Shown: positions 25,074-33,106, numbered from the stretch's first letter. The stretch is 62,315 nucleotides of DNA from Micrococcales bacterium 73-13 (GCA_001898855.1 MKVN01000034.1:24936-87250), one strand, 5' to 3'. The notes: generated by a model from the sequence alone, not told the origin. Made by a program: numbers and translations.

Positions 25074-26006
25074 ATGACCTCCCGCCGACCCCTGCTCCGC
25101 ATCGCCACCCCCGTCGCCGCGCTCGCGCTCGCCTCGCTCGGACTCGCCGGCTGCGCCGGGGGCGCGGCCCCCGACGGCGGGGGCACGGCCGCTCCCGACG
25201 GCCGGATCAGCGTCGTCGCGGTCACCGACGTCTACGGCGACATCGCCGGAGCCATCGGCGGCGACCTGGTGTCGGTCGAGAGCCTCATCTCCGGCTCGGC
25301 GCAGGACCCGCACAGCTTCGAGGCGACCGCGCAGGACCAGCTCGCGGTCGCCGACGCCGACGTCGTGATCGTCAACGGCGGCGGCTACGACGACTTCATG
25401 GGCACGCTGCTCGCCGCCGCGGGCGGCGACGCCGTCGTCCTCGACGCGGTGGAGCTCTCCGGGCTGCCGGGCGCGGGCGAGGACGGCTTCAACGAGCACG
25501 TCTGGTACAGCTTCGACGCCGTCGAGCGCGTCGCGACGCAGCTCGCGGACACGCTCGGCGGGATCGCGCCGTCGAGCGCGTCGGTCTTCGACGCGAACCT
25601 CGCGACCTTCGTCGACGGCGTCGATGCGCTGAAGGCGCGCGCCGCCGGCATCGCCAAGGTCGCCGACGGCGCCGGCACCCTGGTGACCGAGCCCGTCCCG
25701 CTCTACCTGCTCGAGGCGAGCGGCTTCGAGAACCTGACGCCCGAGGCCTTCTCGGAGGCGGTCGAGGAGGGCACCGACATCTCGCCGGCACTGCTCGACG
25801 AGGTCCTCAGGCTCGTCCAGGGCGGCACCGTCGCGCTGTTCGCGTACAACTCGCAGACCGCCGGCCCGGAGGCGGAGACGGTGCGCGCGGCCGCGGAGAC
25901 GGCCGGGGTGGCAGTGGTCTCCTTCACCGAGACCCTCCCGGATGGGGAAGACTACCTGTCGTGGATGTCGGCGAACCTCGACGCGGTCTCCGCGGCGCTG
26001 GGGTGA
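25074..26006 (+). CDS. znuA: Zinc ABC transporter substrate-binding lipoprotein
   Basis: A 310-residue cluster A-I binding protein for Zn (or Mn). Lipobox LAGC gives C27 as the lipidated residue. Metal ligands include H80 in QDPHSFEAT and H142 in NEHVWYS. Where most ZnuA proteins have a third histidine, this one reads VTEPVPLYLLEASGF, so a Glu may replace it. There is no His-rich loop. The transcript is probably leaderless and controlled by the Zur box directly upstream. The stop overlaps the GTG of znuC. Confidence 0.9.
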   Translation: MTSRRPLLRIATPVAALALASLGLAGCAGGAAPDGGGTAAPDGRISVVAVTDVYGDIAGAIGGDLVSVESLISGSAQDPHSFEATAQDQLAVADADVVIVNGGGYDDFMGTLLAAAGGDAVVLDAVELSGLPGAGEDGFNEHVWYSFDAVERVATQLADTLGGIAPSSASVFDANLATFVDGVDALKARAAGIAKVADGAGTLVTEPVPLYLLEASGFENLTPEAFSEAVEEGTDISPALLDEVLRLVQGGTVALFAYNSQTAGPEAETVRAAAETAGVAVVSFTETLPDGEDYLSWMSANLDAVSAALG

Positions 26007-26863
26007 GCCGCGACGACGTCCCGGTCCTGACGACGCACGACGCGTCGCTGCGGGTCCGCGGGCGCACCCTGTTCGCCGGCCTCGACCTCTCGGTCGACGC
26101 CGGCGAGCTCGTCGCCGTCCTCGGCCCGAACGGCTCCGGCAAGACCAGCCTGTTCCGCGCCATCCTCGGGCTGGAGCGGCTCGCGACCGGCTCGATCGAG
26201 CTGCTCGGCGAGCCGGCGCGGCGCGGCGACCGGCGCATCGGCTACGTGCCGCAGCAGCGCATCTGGCCGCGCGGCATGCCGATGCTCGGCCGGGATCTCG
26301 TCATGATGGGCCGCACCGGCGCCAGGTTCGGCATCCCGGTCGCCGGCCGGGCGGACCGCGAGGCCGTCGCCAGGGCGATCTGGTCGGTGCGCGCCGAGTC
26401 GCTCGCGCATCGCCCGGTCGGGGACCTCTCCGGCGGCGAGCAGCAGCGGCTGCGCATCGCGCAGGCGATCGTGGACGAGCCCCGCCTGCTCCTGCTCGAC
26501 GAGCCGCTGTCGAGCCTGGACCTGCGCAACCAGGGCGAGATCGTCGAGCTCGTCGACCGGCTGCGTGAGAGCGGGACGGCCGTGCTGTTCATCGCGCACG
26601 ACGTGAACCCGATCCTCGGCTCGGTCGGCCGCATCGTCTACCTCGCCCAGGGCCGGCACCGCGTCGGCACCGTCGACGAGGTGCTGACCACCGAGTCGCT
26701 CAGCGAGCTGTACGGCACCCGCGTCGAGGTGGTGCGGATCGACGACGCGACCGGGTCCGGCCCCGCGCGGGTGTTCGTCGCCGGCGTCCCCGAGCACGGG
26801 CACCACCACCCCGCCCAGGACCGGGACGACGACGAGGTCGCCAGGCTGGAGCGCTCGGCATGA
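26003..26863 (+). CDS. znuC: Zinc ABC transporter ATPase
   Basis: A 286-residue ABC ATPase. Walker A is GPNGSGKTS, the signature LSGGEQQRLRIAQ, Walker B LLLLDEPLSSLD, with the H-loop in LFIAHDVNP. The C-terminal tail contains EHGHHHP, a likely zinc-binding patch. The frame is open upstream, but the GTG at 26003 overlaps the znuA stop (GTGA) and gives the normal length. It energises uptake through ZnuB. Confidence 0.92.
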   Translation: MSRDDVPVLTTHDASLRVRGRTLFAGLDLSVDAGELVAVLGPNGSGKTSLFRAILGLERLATGSIELLGEPARRGDRRIGYVPQQRIWPRGMPMLGRDLVMMGRTGARFGIPVAGRADREAVARAIWSVRAESLAHRPVGDLSGGEQQRLRIAQAIVDEPRLLLLDEPLSSLDLRNQGEIVELVDRLRESGTAVLFIAHDVNPILGSVGRIVYLAQGRHRVGTVDEVLTTESLSELYGTRVEVVRIDDATGSGPARVFVAGVPEHGHHHPAQDRDDDEVARLERSA

Positions 26864-27735
26864 ACTGGGCGGACGTCTTCGACTACAGCGACTACGGGCG
26901 CATCCTCGCGCTCGTGTCGAACTCGGTCATCGCCTGCGCGATCCTCGGCATCGTCGGCGGCCTGATCGGCGTCTTCGTGATCCAGCGGGACATGGCCTTC
27001 GCGGTCCACGGGATCAGCGAGCTCTCCTTCGCCGGCGCGGCGGCGGCGCTGCTGATCGGCGTCGACGTGCTGGTCGGCTCGGTCGTCGGCTCGCTCCTCG
27101 CCGCCGCGATCATCGGACTGCTCGGAGCCAGGGCGCGGGACCGGAACTCGGTCGTCGGCGTGCTGATGCCGTTCGGCCTCGGCCTCGGCATCCTGTTCCT
27201 CGCGCTCTACCCCGGCCGCAGCGCGAACAAGTTCGGGCTGCTCACCGGCCAGATCGTCGCGGTCGGCGGCGGACAGCTGTGGGCGCTCATCGGCGTCTCC
27301 GCCGTGGTGTTCGCCGTGCTGCTGCTCATCTGGCGCCCGCTCGCCTTCGACAGCCTCGACCCGGACGTGGCGGCGTCCCGCGGCGTGCCGACCCGGCGCC
27401 TCTCGCTGGTCTTCATGCTGCTGCTCGGCCTGATGGTCGCGGTCGCCCTGCAGATCATCGGCGCCCTGCTCGTGCTGGCGCTGCTCGTGACCCCCGCGGC
27501 CGCGGCGAGCCGGGTCACGCACTCGGCGGTCATGATCCCCGTCCTCAGCATGGTCTTCGGGCTGGTCTCCGCGCTCGGCGGGATCCTCATCGCGATCGGC
27601 TCGACCCTTCCGGTCAGCCCGTTCATCACGACGATCTCCTTCGTCATCTACCTCGTCTGCCGCGACGTCGGCCGGACGCGCGACATCCGGCGCTTCCGGC
27701 GCGCGGCCGAAGCGCGCACACTGGAGACGGCATGA
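26860..27735 (+). CDS. znuB: Zinc ABC transporter permease
   Basis: A 291-residue ABC-3 family permease with about eight to nine membrane helices. Family features are ISELSFAGAAAALLIG near residue 50, and ALQIIGALLVLALLVTPAAAA in the second half. The ATG overlaps the znuC stop (ATGA), and its own stop overlaps the zur start, so four genes form one coupled operon. Confidence 0.93.
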   Translation: MNWADVFDYSDYGRILALVSNSVIACAILGIVGGLIGVFVIQRDMAFAVHGISELSFAGAAAALLIGVDVLVGSVVGSLLAAAIIGLLGARARDRNSVVGVLMPFGLGLGILFLALYPGRSANKFGLLTGQIVAVGGGQLWALIGVSAVVFAVLLLIWRPLAFDSLDPDVAASRGVPTRRLSLVFMLLLGLMVAVALQIIGALLVLALLVTPAAAASRVTHSAVMIPVLSMVFGLVSALGGILIAIGSTLPVSPFITTISFVIYLVCRDVGRTRDIRRFRRAAEARTLETA

Positions 27736-28133
27736 GCGAGCCCACGATGAGCGGCGCCCCCCGGCGCCGGACCTGGCAGCGGGACGCGGTCCGCGACGCC
27801 CTCGGCGAGCGCGACGGCTTCGTCTCCGCGCAGGCGCTGCACGCGGGGCTCCGCGAGGCGGGCTCCCCGATCGGTCTCGCGACGGTCTACCGCGCGCTCG
27901 CGGACCTCGCGGCGGACGGCGCCGCCGACCATCTGCAGGTCGAGGGCGAGGCGCTCTACCGCGCGTGCGGCAGCTCGGGCCATCACCATCACCTCATCTG
28001 CCGCTCCTGCGGGAAGACCGTCGAGATCGGCGCGGCCGAGGTGGAGGCCTGGGCGAAGGCCGTGGCGGCCGAGCACGGCTTCCGCGAGGCGGAGCACGTC
28101 GTGGACGTGTTCGGCCTCTGCTCCGACTGCTAG
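27732..28133 (+). CDS. zur: Fur-family regulator, probably Zur
   Basis: A 133-residue repressor. A winged helix (RTWQRDAVRDALGERDGFVSAQALHAGL; GLATVYRALADLA) is followed by a dimer domain. Structural zinc cysteines are in CRSCGK and CSDC, and regulatory histidines include those in GHHHHLICR and AEHVVDVFG. It is the last gene of the znu operon, coupled by ATGA to znuB. It most likely represses its own operon through the box at 25039-25061 when zinc is sufficient. Confidence 0.9.
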   Translation: MSEPTMSGAPRRRTWQRDAVRDALGERDGFVSAQALHAGLREAGSPIGLATVYRALADLAADGAADHLQVEGEALYRACGSSGHHHHLICRSCGKTVEIGAAEVEAWAKAVAAEHGFREAEHVVDVFGLCSDC

Positions 28134-28170
28134 CCCGAGGCGCGCGTCGACCGCTCGCGCCGCGTCGGCC

Positions 28171-29523
28171 TCAGCCGCCGGCGCACCAGTCGGGGCGCCC
28201 GCCGGTCAGCGTGCGCATCGTGGCGCCGGTGCGGGCGTCGACGAGGTAGGTCAGCGGCGGCTGGTCCGGGGAGGACGGGTCGACGAGCGTCACGGCCAGC
28301 AGCTGCGCGTTCGGCGAGGCGCACAGACCCGTGATCGCGCCGGACGGCGGGCGGAACAGCTCGCGCATGCCGTCCTCGCCGATCCCGACGACGTAGGAGG
28401 TCGCCCAGCGCGCCACCGGGTCGTTGACGAAGACGTGCACCACCTGCGCGAACCGCGCCGCGCCGAGCGGGATGAAGTCGCCCGCGACGTCGCCCGCGTC
28501 GAGCCGGATCGCCGGGATGTCGACCGGCGTCGTCTCGGCCGTCGTGAGGTCCGTCTCGAAGGTGTCCGGCCACTGGTCGGTGAGCAGCACCGGGGTGCCG
28601 GGCACGAAGCCGCGCAGCCGGCCGAGCGTGCCGAGCGGCACCGGCTCCCCGCCGGCGGGATCGACGATGTATCCCTGCAGGTCGAGCGAGCGCACCAGGA
28701 TCGAGGTCGTCCCCCGCACGTAGGTCCAGTCGGCGACCGAGAGCGGTCCGCCGTCGAAGCCGGTCACCTCCGTCTCGATGTCCGTCGCCGCGTCGACGAG
28801 CTGCAGCACGCTGTCGTAGACGGTGCGCTCGGGCCCGACGCTCGCGCTGGTCAGCACCACGCCGTAGCCGCGGCCGTCCGGCGAGGCCCGCAGGGCGCGA
28901 TAGGTCGCGTCGGCCGGTCCGCCGAGCACGAAGACGCGGCCGTCCGGTGTGAGGTGCCGCACCCGGGGGCCGTCGCCCTCGTCCGAGATCACGACCAGGC
29001 CGTCGCCGACCCGGACGAACTCGCTGATGTGCTCGGCGCGATAGCGCTCCGTCGGCGGATCGCCCGCCGTCGCCGAGGCGCTCATGATCCGGTCCCCGTC
29101 GGCGCCGGGCACCAGCAGCAGGATCTGCTCGTCGGGCGTCGTGAACGCCACCTCGACCCGCCCGGTCGCCCCCGTCGCGGCGCTGCGGACCCCGTCGATG
29201 CGGACCGCGTAGTCCGTCGCGTAGTCGAGCATGCCCTCGAAGCGCACGGTCAGCGTGCTCCCGTCGGCGGTCAGCGACGCCGGGGCGGCCGGCTCGACGG
29301 TCAGCTCGAGCCCGTCGGGGGCCACCGGCTGGTCGAGCGTCACGACGACGCGCTGGCCGAGGCGAGTGACCAGCGCCTCCGGGGCGACGGCCGTCGACGA
29401 GACCCGTGGCGGCGTGACGGCGGCGACCGCGACGAGCGCGCCGGCGGCGACCGCCAGCACGGCGACGATGACGGCGACCAGGCGGCCGAATCCGGCGCGG
29501 GACCGCGGCGGCTCAGTAGACAT
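28171..29523 (-). CDS. Membrane-anchored beta-propeller-like protein with Ig-like domain
   Basis: A 450-residue protein with a signal anchor (LVAVIVAVLAVAAGALVAVAAV). A Big_5-like beta domain follows (about 45-130; LDQPVAPDGLELTVEPAAPASL), then repeated blade-like strands (VRHLTPDGRVFVLGG; LSVADWTYVRGTTSILVRS; ITGLCASPNAQLLAVTLV) to the end. It should lie outside the cytoplasmic membrane. Function is unknown. It overlaps the TIGR03943 gene by 11 bases, so it belongs to the permease operon and may be an accessory or sensor for that system. It converges on zur. Confidence 0.65.
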   Translation of the reverse strand: MSTEPPRSRAGFGRLVAVIVAVLAVAAGALVAVAAVTPPRVSSTAVAPEALVTRLGQRVVVTLDQPVAPDGLELTVEPAAPASLTADGSTLTVRFEGMLDYATDYAVRIDGVRSAATGATGRVEVAFTTPDEQILLLVPGADGDRIMSASATAGDPPTERYRAEHISEFVRVGDGLVVISDEGDGPRVRHLTPDGRVFVLGGPADATYRALRASPDGRGYGVVLTSASVGPERTVYDSVLQLVDAATDIETEVTGFDGGPLSVADWTYVRGTTSILVRSLDLQGYIVDPAGGEPVPLGTLGRLRGFVPGTPVLLTDQWPDTFETDLTTAETTPVDIPAIRLDAGDVAGDFIPLGAARFAQVVHVFVNDPVARWATSYVVGIGEDGMRELFRPPSGAITGLCASPNAQLLAVTLVDPSSPDQPPLTYLVDARTGATMRTLTGGRPDWCAGG

Positions 29524-30256
29524 ACGGCTCCGCGGGCTGGTCGACCGGTTCCGCCGAGCTCGCCTCGAGCACCCAGCCGTCGTCCTGCGGCACGAAGCGG
29601 CCCTGCACCTGTACCCACGAGCCGCTCGCGAACCGCTCCTGCCAGCCGGGCAGCCGGACGGTCACCCCGACCGGCTGCGCGTCCACGGCGCAGCAGGTGA
29701 TGACGTAGCGGGCGACGGCGAACGTCGACTCCGGCTGGTCGGGGTCCGCGATCACGAAGCCGACGAGCTGCGGCTCCACCGACTCGAGCGTGCGCGACGA
29801 GGCGCCGTCGGCGATGAGGACCGCCCAGTCCTTGATCGTGAAGCCGGCGGGATCGGCCTGCGCGAGCTGGAGCGCGTCCTCGCCGCCGGTGATCCCCGCC
29901 GCGTTCAGGTCCCGTCCGCTCGCCAGCGACCCGGTGAGGGTGGTCGGCGGCAGGGCGAGCAGGACGGCGGTGAGCAGCACGAGCACGCCGCTGGCGACGC
30001 CGGCGAGGCGCCCGCGGCGGCGGCGCGTCCGGCGCGGCTCGACGGGCTCCTCGTGGTCGTGATCGCGCTGCCGGGGGATCAGCAGCGTCACGACGACGAA
30101 CGCCACCGCGATCGCCGCCATGACGACGGTGAACGCGAAGTACCTGGGATGGATGTAGAGCCCGAGCTGCCCGGAGAGCGCGAGCCAGATCGTCGCGCCG
30201 GCGCCGAGCGCGGTCAGCAGGATCCCGCGCCAGTACTTGAGGAACGCGTCACGCAA
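29513..30256 (-). CDS. TIGR03943/DUF1980 family membrane protein
   Basis: A 247-residue protein with three membrane helices in the N-terminal 105 residues, a short charged loop with HDHEEP, and a C-terminal extracytoplasmic domain carrying the family CC motif (YVITCCAVDAQPVG) and WVQVQGRF. It occurs next to DUF318-type permeases in many Gram-positives, and a metal-related role is inferred from this pairing. The only usable start is TTG at 30256, overlapping the permease stop by 8 bases, so translation depends on coupling. Confidence 0.82.
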   Translation of the reverse strand: MRDAFLKYWRGILLTALGAGATIWLALSGQLGLYIHPRYFAFTVVMAAIAVAFVVVTLLIPRQRDHDHEEPVEPRRTRRRRGRLAGVASGVLVLLTAVLLALPPTTLTGSLASGRDLNAAGITGGEDALQLAQADPAGFTIKDWAVLIADGASSRTLESVEPQLVGFVIADPDQPESTFAVARYVITCCAVDAQPVGVTVRLPGWQERFASGSWVQVQGRFVPQDDGWVLEASSAEPVDQPAEPYVY

Positions 30257-31274
30257 TGAGGTTCACCGCCAGTCCGAGCACGAGCGAGGCGAGGCCGACG
30301 ACCGCCACGATCTGCGCGATCGCCGCCGTGCGGAAGGTCGTGCGCATCAGCGCCACCATCTTCACGTCGACCATCGCGCCGAAGGTGAGGAAGGCGACGA
30401 TCCCGCCTGGGAGGAAGACCGAGCCGAAGGCGAGCATGAAGAACGCGTCCACGTTCGAGCAGATCGAGACGACGAACGCGAGCGCCATCAGCGCGAGGAC
30501 CGACCACCACGGGTTCGAGCCGAGCGCCTCGAGCCACTCGCGCGGGATCCCGACCTGGATCAGCCCCGCGATCGCGCAGCCGACGGCGAGCGCCGGCAGC
30601 AGCGTGCTGGTCTCCTCGGCGAACCGCGCCACGGAGCGGCTCCAGCGCCGGTCGCCGTCGGCGTGCTCGTGGTGCGCGCGGCAGCTCGCCGCGAAGGACG
30701 GCGTCAGGATCGCGCCCTGGTCGGGGTGCCGGCTGAACATCCAGCCGACCAGGTTCGCGATGACGAAGCCGCCGAGCACCCGGGCGACGAGGATGCCGTG
30801 GTCCCAGCCGAAGGCCTGGTAGGTCGTGATGATCGTGACCGGGTTCAGGATCGGGGCGGCGAGCAGGAAGGTGATCGACTCGGCCGGCGCGAGGCCGCGC
30901 GCGACGAGCCCGCGGGCGAGCGGCACGTTCCCGCACTCGCACACCGGCAGCAGGATGCCGAGCAGCGACAGCACGCCGCGCCGCAGCCACGGCGTCCTCG
31001 GCAGCGCCCGGTCGATCCAGCGCGCGGGCAGCCAGATCTGGACGACGATCGACAGCAGCACGCCGAGCACGATGAACGGCAGCGACTCGATGAACACGCT
31101 GATCGCGAGCGTGACGCCGTCCTGCAGCGCGTCCGGCAGGGGGGCGCCGCCGGAGGCCGCGAGCCGGACGCCGATGCCGCCGAGCACGAGTGCGAGCGCG
31201 ACCAGCGGCCAGAGCAGCCGGCCGCGCCGCCGCACGGGCGAGGCGGCGGGAGCCGGCGCGAGCGTCGCCTTCAC
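30249..31274 (-). CDS. DUF318/ArsP-type permease
   Basis: A 341-residue permease with about eight to ten membrane helices and the family motif LPVCECGNVPLARGL plus a second-half CSNVDAFFMLAF. The central cytoplasmic loop is His-rich (CRAHHEHADGDRRW), suggesting metal contact. The frame is open to an ATG at 31301, but TACCCT lies exactly six bases before the GTG at 31274, and that ATG would overlap the divergent regulator's start, so 31274 is preferred. First gene of a three-gene operon. Confidence 0.85.
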   Translation of the reverse strand: MKATLAPAPAASPVRRRGRLLWPLVALALVLGGIGVRLAASGGAPLPDALQDGVTLAISVFIESLPFIVLGVLLSIVVQIWLPARWIDRALPRTPWLRRGVLSLLGILLPVCECGNVPLARGLVARGLAPAESITFLLAAPILNPVTIITTYQAFGWDHGILVARVLGGFVIANLVGWMFSRHPDQGAILTPSFAASCRAHHEHADGDRRWSRSVARFAEETSTLLPALAVGCAIAGLIQVGIPREWLEALGSNPWWSVLALMALAFVVSICSNVDAFFMLAFGSVFLPGGIVAFLTFGAMVDVKMVALMRTTFRTAAIAQIVAVVGLASLVLGLAVNLIA

Positions 31275-31280
31275 CCGGGG

Positions 31281-31286
31281 AGGGTA
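31281..31286 (-). promoter_or_regulatory. -10 element (leaderless) of permease operon
   Basis: TACCCT on the minus strand, six bases before the GTG at 31274. It lies in the 25-base gap shared with the divergent MntR-like gene, so its regulator could bind here. Confidence 0.6.
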
Positions 31287-31299
31287 CCTGCGAGCCGCC

Positions 31300-31908
31300 A
31301 TGAAACCGCCGACGCCGCAGGATGAGAACTACCTCAAGGCCGTCTGGTCCGACGAGGAGTGGGACCGCACGACGACGAACGGCACGCTCGCCGCGGCGCT
31401 CGGCCTCGCGCCCTCGAGCGTCACCGAGGCGGTCCGCAAGCTCGCCGACGCCGGGCTGCTCGCCCATGCCCGCTACGGCGCGGTGACCCTCACGGAGGCG
31501 GGTCGCGCGATCGCGGTCGGCATCGTCCGCAAGCACCGGCTGGTGGAGACCTTCCTGGTCGACGAGCTCGGCTACGGCTGGGACGAGGTCCACGCGGAGG
31601 CCGAGGTGCTCGAGCACGCGGTCAGCGACCGCTTCGTCGACGCGCTCGACGCGCGCCTCGGCCGGCCGGCGCGCGACCCGCACGGCGACCCGATCCCGCG
31701 CGCCGACGGCGTCGTCCCCGTCGGCGGCGAGGTGCCGCTCGAGGAGGTCCCGGCGGGCACCCGCGTGCGCATCGTCCGCGTCTCGGACGCGGTCCCCGGC
31801 CTGTTCGCGCTGCTAGACGCGCGGGGTCTGCGCCTGGGCTCGGAACTCGTCGCCGGCGAGCTCCCCGGCGAGGTCGTCCGCGGCGTGCTCGTCGCCCCGG
31901 TCGGCTGA
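31300..31908 (+). CDS. DtxR/MntR-family metal-dependent regulator
   Basis: A 202-residue protein. The N-terminal winged helix includes LAAALGLAPSSVTEAVRKLADAG, followed by the metal/dimer domain and a C-terminal FeoA/SH3-like domain (about 145-200). In DtxR numbering it keeps H79, E83, H98, E105 and H106, but position 102 is Glu instead of the Cys of iron regulators and residue 10 is Asn. Glu at 102 is typical of manganese-responsive MntR proteins. The frame is open upstream; ATG 31300 gives the family N-terminus PQDENYLKAVW. It is divergent from the permease operon. Confidence 0.85.
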   Translation: MKPPTPQDENYLKAVWSDEEWDRTTTNGTLAAALGLAPSSVTEAVRKLADAGLLAHARYGAVTLTEAGRAIAVGIVRKHRLVETFLVDELGYGWDEVHAEAEVLEHAVSDRFVDALDARLGRPARDPHGDPIPRADGVVPVGGEVPLEEVPAGTRVRIVRVSDAVPGLFALLDARGLRLGSELVAGELPGEVVRGVLVAPVG

Positions 31909-32119
31909 GCGTCCCGACGACTGCATGTCGGCGGCGGGTTGGACCGGATGATGCGGGCCATCGACGAGGGCACGGTGCATACGAAATTCTGGGCACCGTA
32001 GAAAAGCACTAAGGCCCTGCATCGCAGGGCCCCAGGCCGGACAACGTGGCGAACACCGCCCCGTCGTGCGGCCCAGGATACACCGGACCCTCGACATCGC
32101 GCCGCCGGCGCATCTCCGC
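31909..32119. other. Gene-free stretch with two hairpins
   Basis: No coding region is seen between the mntR-like gene and the rpmB promoter. ACGGTGC (31972-31978) pairs with GCACCGT (31993-31999), and GGCCCTGC (32013-32020) pairs with GCAGGGCC (32024-32031). The second may end the mntR-like transcript, although on the plus strand it is not followed by T residues. Confidence 0.5.
32001..32068 (-). ncRNA. Candidate small RNA with terminator
   Basis: On the minus strand TATCCT (32075-32080) is a good -10 element. About 40 bases after the predicted start comes the 8-base-pair hairpin GGCCCTGC-GAT-GCAGGGCC, then TTAGTGCTTTT. This would make an RNA of roughly 65-70 bases with an intrinsic terminator. 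No -35 and no open frame are seen. It is inferred from sequence only. Confidence 0.35.
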
Positions 32120-32125
32120 TACACT
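32120..32125 (+). promoter_or_regulatory. -10 element of rpmB-rpmG-rpsN operon
   Basis: TACACT, leaving a leader of about 120 bases before rpmB. The leader contains CGCTCC-TCCG-GGAGCG (32134-32149) and GGGCCCG-TGA-type pairing near 32160-32180. No Fur-family box like that of znuA is visible here. Confidence 0.5.
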
Positions 32126-32250
32126 TGATCGGTCGCTCCTCCGGGAGCGGCTTCCGGTGGGCCCGGTGACGGGCCCGCAGACATGTGATCATGGGTCCGG
32201 CCCTCGTCAGCGAAAGCGGAGAGCCGGGCGGTAGCCGAAGGAAGGACGCC

Positions 32251-32487
32251 ATGGCAGCCGTTTGCCAGGTGACCGGAGCCACCCCCGGCTTCGGGCACAA
32301 CATCTCGCACTCGCACCGTCGCACCAAGCGCCGGTTCGACCCGAACATCCAGAAGAAGACGTACTACGTCCCGAGCCTCAAGCGGAACGTCACGCTGACG
32401 CTCTCCGCCAAGGGGATCAAGGTCATCGACGCGCGCGGCATCGACGCGGTCGTCGCCGAGCTCATCAAGCGCGGGGAGAAGATCTGA
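32251..32487 (+). CDS. rpmB: 50S ribosomal protein L28
   Basis: A 78-residue L28 ([39 protein letters not shown]). It has a single Cys and lacks the CxxC pairs of zinc-binding L28, so it is the zinc-independent type, close to the E. coli form. GAAGGAAGG precedes the ATG. The frame is open upstream, but the conserved N-terminus fixes the start. rpmG follows after one base. Confidence 0.96.
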   Translation: MAAVCQVTGATPGFGHNISHSHRRTKRRFDPNIQKKTYYVPSLKRNVTLTLSAKGIKVIDARGIDAVVAELIKRGEKI

Positions 32488-32488
32488 C

Positions 32489-32659
32489 ATGGCGAAGAAG
32501 GGCCAGGACATCCGTCCGATCATCAAGCTGCGCTCGACCGCCGGGACGGGCTACACCTACGTGACGAAGAAGAACCGTCGCAACGACCCCGACCGGCTCG
32601 TGCTCAAGAAGTACGACCCGGTCATCCGCAAGCACGTGGAATTCCGAGAGGAGCGCTGA
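32489..32659 (+). CDS. rpmG: 50S ribosomal protein L33
   Basis: A 56-residue L33 ([40 protein letters not shown]). There are no cysteines, so it is the zinc-free form. It lies between rpmB and rpsN with gaps of one base each, in a tightly packed ribosomal operon. Confidence 0.96.
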   Translation: MAKKGQDIRPIIKLRSTAGTGYTYVTKKNRRNDPDRLVLKKYDPVIRKHVEFREER

Positions 32660-32660
32660 C

Positions 32661-32966
32661 ATGGCGAAGAAGTCCAAGATCGCTCGCAACGAGCAGCGCA
32701 AGATCGTCGTCGCGCGCTACGCCGCCAAGCGGGCCGAGCTCAAGAAGACGCTCGTCGACCCGAACGCGACCGACGAGGCCCGCGAGGCCGCCCGCGTCGG
32801 GCTGCAGAAGCTGCCGCGCAACGCGTCGCCGGTCCGGGTCCGCTCGCGCGACTCGATCGACGGCCGCCCGCGCGGCGTGCTCTCCAAGTTCGGCATCTCC
32901 CGGGTGCGCTTCCGCGACATGGCGCACCGGGGCGAGCTGCCCGGCATCACGAAGTCCTCGTGGTGA
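32661..32966 (+). CDS. rpsN: 30S ribosomal protein S14 (long, zinc-free form)
   Basis: A 101-residue S14 of the E. coli length, with [20 protein letters not shown] and [20 protein letters not shown] at the C-terminus. The short zinc-binding form has about 61 residues and two CxxC motifs, absent here. Last gene of the rpmB operon, followed by a strong hairpin. Confidence 0.96.
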   Translation: MAKKSKIARNEQRKIVVARYAAKRAELKKTLVDPNATDEAREAARVGLQKLPRNASPVRVRSRDSIDGRPRGVLSKFGISRVRFRDMAHRGELPGITKSSW

Positions 32967-32988
32967 GGGTCGGCTAGGACGCATCCGC

Positions 32989-33020
32989 GAAGGGGTCGGG
33001 ACGGCTGTCCCGGCCCCTTC
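32989..33020 (+). terminator. Terminator after rpsN
   Basis: A 14-base stem (32989-33002 with 33007-33020, one G-T wobble) and GGCT loop, 23 bases after the rpsN stop. The stem ends in CCCCTTC without a long T-run. Confidence 0.7.
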
Positions 33021-33106
33021 CGCATGCTCCGACGGGATTCAACCCCGACTTGAACCCGAAATCGCGAACAGCCCCGTGATTACAGGGCCAGCGGCCCCCT
33101 CGCTGG

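Noticed and set aside
28134-28170. Terminator between convergent zur and propeller genes
   Set aside because: Only imperfect GC pairing is visible in the 37-base gap, so no terminator is called.
32180-32250. A Zur box in the rpmB leader (around TGTGATCATGGG)
   Set aside because: The TGATCA core is a short chance palindrome without the 8-base arms and 7-base centre seen at the znuA promoter.
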